Positions 5,679-7,400 of a stretch of DNA of 7,400 nucleotides are shown piece by piece. Source of the stretch: Pseudomonadota bacterium (GTDB lineage Bacteria; Pseudomonadota; Alphaproteobacteria; Rhizobiales; Methyloligellaceae); assembly GCA_022567275.1 (NCBI GenBank), contig JADFHH010000075.1, forward strand, positions 1 to 7,400. Direction: 5' to 3'. How positions within the stretch are numbered: position 1 is the first letter of the stretch; each line of letters opens with the position of its first letter. A program made the position numbers and the translations under genes. Under the pieces are notes generated by a model that was not told the DNA's origin, made no database searches, and worked only from the letters and a program-made list of their open reading frames with translations.

Positions 5679-5939
5679 CTAACTCGCCTTGGCCTTGCTG
5701 CCGCGCGATGACTTGACCGTCTTGTTGATATTGGTCTTGGCCTTGTCGTGCTCGATGGTCTTGACAGTGTCGGGCGCGTCCACATCCACGTCCGCGTCCG
5801 CGTCGTCTTCCGCTATGCCTTTTTTGAAGCTCTTGATGCCTTTCGCGACATCGCCCATCAGCTCGGAAATTTTGCCGCGTCCGAAAAGCAGAACGAGCAA
5901 AACAATAACAATGAGAATCTGAAACCAACTCGGCGCCAT
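5679..5939 (-). CDS. tatA: Sec-independent protein translocase TatA
   Basis: The pore-forming, multimerising Tat subunit. The 86-residue protein has a transmembrane helix at about 6-18, the hallmark F19-G20-R21-G22-K23 hinge, and an amphipathic helix ending at KSFKKG (F38 matches the conserved Phe). An unusually strong acidic run at 44-57 (EDDADADVDVDAPD) follows, in the place of the known acidic motif after the TatA amphipathic helix. The tail is Lys/Asn/Ser-rich. The usual E. coli position-8 Gln appears as Q7. The ATG at 5939 is the only sensible start, with a weak AAAGA-type ribosome binding site. The gene is first in the tatABC run. In many relatives scpB lies upstream, whereas here it is an ABC transporter ATPase. 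Confidence 0.95.
   Translation of the reverse strand: MAPSWFQILIVIVLLVLLFGRGKISELMGDVAKGIKSFKKGIAEDDADADVDVDAPDTVKTIEHDKAKTNINKTVKSSRGSKAKAS
5776..5805. repeat. Hexamer repeat encoding the TatA acidic run
   Basis: Five imperfect six-base units (GCGTCC, ACATCC, ACGTCC, GCGTCC, GCGTCG) run in tandem and encode the alternating Asp-Ala/Asp-Val stretch of TatA. The units differ mostly at one or two positions, consistent with tandem duplication followed by drift. Confidence 0.7.
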
Positions 5940-5960
5940 GTTTTAATCTTTCTTTTGCCT

Positions 5961-5975
5961 GGCAGCCACGCTGCC
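5961..5975 (-). other. Short hairpin in the tatA leader
   Basis: GGCAGC (5961-5966) and GCTGCC (5970-5975) form a perfect 6-bp stem with a three-base loop, ending 21 bases before the tatA ATG. No T-run follows on the minus strand, so it is not a terminator for the upstream gene. It could shape the tatA mRNA leader, or be chance. Confidence 0.3.
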
Positions 5976-5988
5976 TTATCGAAGCCGC

Positions 5989-6017
5989 ATTATCGCAGAA
6001 AGACTACCCCCCCGCAA
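5989..6017 (-). promoter_or_regulatory. Candidate promoter of the tatABC-serS-surE-pcm run
   Basis: On the minus strand GATAAT (5994-5989, five of six matches to TATAAT) is preceded at 17 bases by TTGCGG (6017-6012, three of six matches). The spacer contains most of a G7 run. The predicted start is about 43 bases upstream of the tatA ATG. The -10 is good and the -35 weak. I see no terminator between the ABC gene and tatA, so read-through is also possible. Confidence 0.3.
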
Positions 6018-6071
6018 TACAGCGTGGCGCAGCACGGTTAAGAGAGCGCGCGATGCCAGGCGGGCGATATT

Positions 6072-7127
6072 CTAGCCGTCGGCGGGAACCGCGAATACGA
6101 GGATATCCTTCACATTCACCCGCACGCCCACCTCTGTCCCTGGTTGTTTTGCCTGCGCTTCGCGAACCCGCGCCAGGATTGGTTCCTCTAATCCCTCGAC
6201 GCCAATTTCCATCAACGCCGTTTCGCCGAGAAAACGCGTGTTCAGAACGCGGCCCTCGCGCCCCCTTCCCGGCGCCGCGATTTGAACGTCGCGCTGGCGC
6301 ACACAGGCGAGCGCTTCGCTGCCGATGGAAAGACCCTTGGCGGCGCATGTTCCAAACGGCGTGTCGACTTTCCCGCCCCTGACGACAACCAAAAACTCGT
6401 TCATATCGGAAAACATGCGTGCGGCATGAATATTCACCGGCGCGTGATAAAGTTCCTCCGCCGTTCCGGTCTGCACCAGTAGTCCCTCGCGCATCAATGC
6501 AATACGGTTGCCCATCTGCATCGCTTCCTCGCTATCATGGGTGACGATCATGCAGGTGGCGTTGGTCTCGCGCAAAATGGTGAGCGTTTCCTCGCGCATT
6601 TCATTGCGCAGCCGGGTATCGAGACCGGAAAACGGCTCATCCATCATCAGCACGCCGGGCCGCGGCGCGATGGCTCTGGCCAGGGCGACGCGCTGTTGTT
6701 CGCCGCCGGACAGAATATGCGGATATTCATCGGCATATTTCGCCAGTCCGACCCGCTCCAGAGCCAAATTCGCGACCTTGCGGGCGTCGTCGCGCGACAG
6801 CGACTTGAGCCCGAAGGCGGCATTTTCCAGCAATGTGAGATGCGGGAACAGCGCGAAATCCTGGAACATCAGCCCGACGCCGCGGCGCTCGGGCGCGACG
6901 TGAACCTGTTGGCCGCCGACCACCACATCATTGATCAGGATACGCCCTCCGGTGGGGCGTTCCAGCCCGGCTGTCAGGCGCAACAAAGTGGTTTTTCCGC
7001 AGCCCGAGGGGCCGAGAAGACAAACGATTTCGCCCGGCGCCATGTCGAGATTTATGCCGCGCAGCGCATGAACGGAGCCGAAGCGCCGCGCCACATTGTC
7101 AAAAGTCAGCCGCGCGGCGATGGTCAC
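6072..7127 (-). CDS. ABC transporter ATP-binding protein, FbpC-like (iron(III)/polyamine importer class)
   Basis: The nucleotide-binding subunit of an importer, acting on the cytoplasmic face of the inner membrane. From the GTG at 7127 the protein has 351 residues, the usual size for FbpC-type ATPases. It shows Walker A GPSGCGKT (39-46), Q-loop FQDFALFPHLT (Q88), signature LSGGEQQ (138-144), Walker B VLMMDEP (D162, E163), D-loop SGLD (166-169) and the switch His in VTHD (H196). A C-terminal TOBE-like regulatory region covers about 270-345. HVAPERRGVGLMFQDF is typical of the iron(III) subgroup, but spermidine/putrescine or sulfate relatives cannot be excluded. The open frame continues to a TTG at 7262, but those 45 extra residues are basic and partly read from repeat DNA. 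The GTG lacks a clear ribosome binding site, so the start is uncertain. No permease or binding-protein gene is present here. Confidence 0.9.
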   Translation of the reverse strand: MTIAARLTFDNVARRFGSVHALRGINLDMAPGEIVCLLGPSGCGKTTLLRLTAGLERPTGGRILINDVVVGGQQVHVAPERRGVGLMFQDFALFPHLTLLENAAFGLKSLSRDDARKVANLALERVGLAKYADEYPHILSGGEQQRVALARAIAPRPGVLMMDEPFSGLDTRLRNEMREETLTILRETNATCMIVTHDSEEAMQMGNRIALMREGLLVQTGTAEELYHAPVNIHAARMFSDMNEFLVVVRGGKVDTPFGTCAAKGLSIGSEALACVRQRDVQIAAPGRGREGRVLNTRFLGETALMEIGVEGLEEPILARVREAQAKQPGTEVGVRVNVKDILVFAVPADG

Positions 7128-7149
7128 CGCGGCGGAACCGCGCGACCCC

Positions 7150-7172
7150 CAGCGGCCGGTCACAGGCCGCTG
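7150..7172 (-). other. Strong inverted repeat upstream of the ABC gene
   Basis: CAGCGGCC (7150-7157) and GGCCGCTG (7165-7172) form a perfect 8-bp GC-rich stem with a seven-base loop, 22 bases before the chosen GTG start. No T-run follows, so it is not an intrinsic terminator. In the mRNA it could influence access to the start region, and as DNA it could be a protein-binding site. Confidence 0.4.
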
Positions 7173-7252
7173 CCGGCGTTTGGATGAGCGTCCGAATAAC
7201 ACGCGCTTACTTACGCGACACACGCACCGGGTTGCAAGCCCGTCCAACCCCC

Positions 7253-7307
7253 TCCCCATCAAGGGAGAGGGGAGTGCCGGATAAACGTCCCCGTCAAAGG
7301 GAGGGAA
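7253..7307. repeat. Two related C-rich/G-rich repeat units
   Basis: TCCCCATCAAGGGAGAGGG (7253-7271) and TCCCCGTCAAAGGGAGGG (7288-7305) are near-copies 35 bases apart, each an imperfect palindrome (C-block, ATCAA-like loop, G-block). Similar intergenic CCCC-loop-GGGG sequences occur as dispersed repeats in many alphaproteobacteria, so these may belong to such a family. Only these two copies can be seen here. Confidence 0.45.
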
Positions 7308-7324
7308 GGAAACGAACCATCGCT

Positions 7325-7353
7325 ACTATACCACGTCCTGGCAATGGGCCAGG
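7325..7353 (-). promoter_or_regulatory. Candidate extended -10 promoter with adjacent inverted repeat
   Basis: On the minus strand TGGTATAGT (7333-7325) fits an extended -10 element (TG, one base, then TATAGT, five of six matches). No good -35 is present. Just upstream CCTGGC (7337-7342) and GCCAGG (7348-7353) form a perfect inverted repeat across the -35 region, which could be an operator. The predicted transcript would have a leader of about 190 bases before the ABC gene. The rest of 7354-7400 shows nothing I can name. Confidence 0.35.
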
Positions 7354-7400
7354 CCCGACGATGCCTTCTGTCGGCAGCACATCAATTGTCCGGTTTATGT

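Noticed and set aside
7128..7262. 45-residue N-terminal extension of the ABC ATPase
   Set aside because: It is basic, Cys-containing, partly encoded by repeat DNA and a hairpin, and not found in FbpC-type ATPases.
7296..7400. Open minus-strand frame from the right edge ending in TGA near 7296
   Set aside because: About 35 codons without recognisable content. It could be the tail of a gene outside the window but cannot be supported.
7361..7400. Short plus-strand frame starting at an ATG and running off the right edge
   Set aside because: Only 13 codons are visible, with no clear ribosome binding site.

Overview
This window looks like chromosomal DNA from an alphaproteobacterium. The gene order tatA-tatB-tatC-serS-surE-pcm followed by an M23/NlpD-type lipoprotein is the usual alphaproteobacterial housekeeping order. 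The proteins have alphaproteobacterial flavour (TatC with FQLP where E. coli has FEVP, and SerRS starting with HDLKSIRDNPE). The DNA is moderately GC-rich. No species can be named from the sequence. Every gene I can support is on the minus strand, so transcription runs from right to left.

Right end (7400-6072): a gene-free leader of about 270 bases holds a candidate extended -10 promoter, two related C-rich/G-rich repeat units and an 8-bp stem. It precedes an ATP-binding subunit of an FbpC-like (iron(III)/polyamine class) ABC importer. No permease or binding protein lies in the window.

Centre (6071-1429): tatA, tatB and tatC encode the twin-arginine translocase, which exports folded proteins. 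They are followed by serS (seryl-tRNA synthetase), surE (survival nucleotidase) and pcm (L-isoaspartate repair methyltransferase). Spacings are tight: 6 bases for tatB-tatC, about 106 for tatC-serS with my chosen serS start, 15 for serS-surE and 58 for surE-pcm. This suggests one transcription unit, with a candidate promoter upstream of tatA. I chose downstream starts for tatB, serS, pcm and the ABC gene because the longest open frames carry non-homologous N-terminal extensions.

Left end (1428-1): a type II toxin-antitoxin pair (HigB/Gp49-type toxin first, Xre/HigA-type antitoxin second, ATGA overlap) sits directly after pcm with its own promoter and palindromic operator. Next comes a small 80-residue lipoprotein I cannot name. 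Last is the start of a lipoprotein, cut by the window edge, that is probably the NlpD/M23 peptidase normally found right after pcm. The toxin-antitoxin pair and the small lipoprotein therefore interrupt a conserved block. The small lipoprotein resembles the start of the large one, which hints at an old partial duplication.

I see no insertion sequence, tRNA, rRNA, CRISPR array or clear novel multi-gene system. The most interesting points are the probably leaderless toxin gene, the paired lipoprotein N-termini, and the in-frame tatB/tatC junction.
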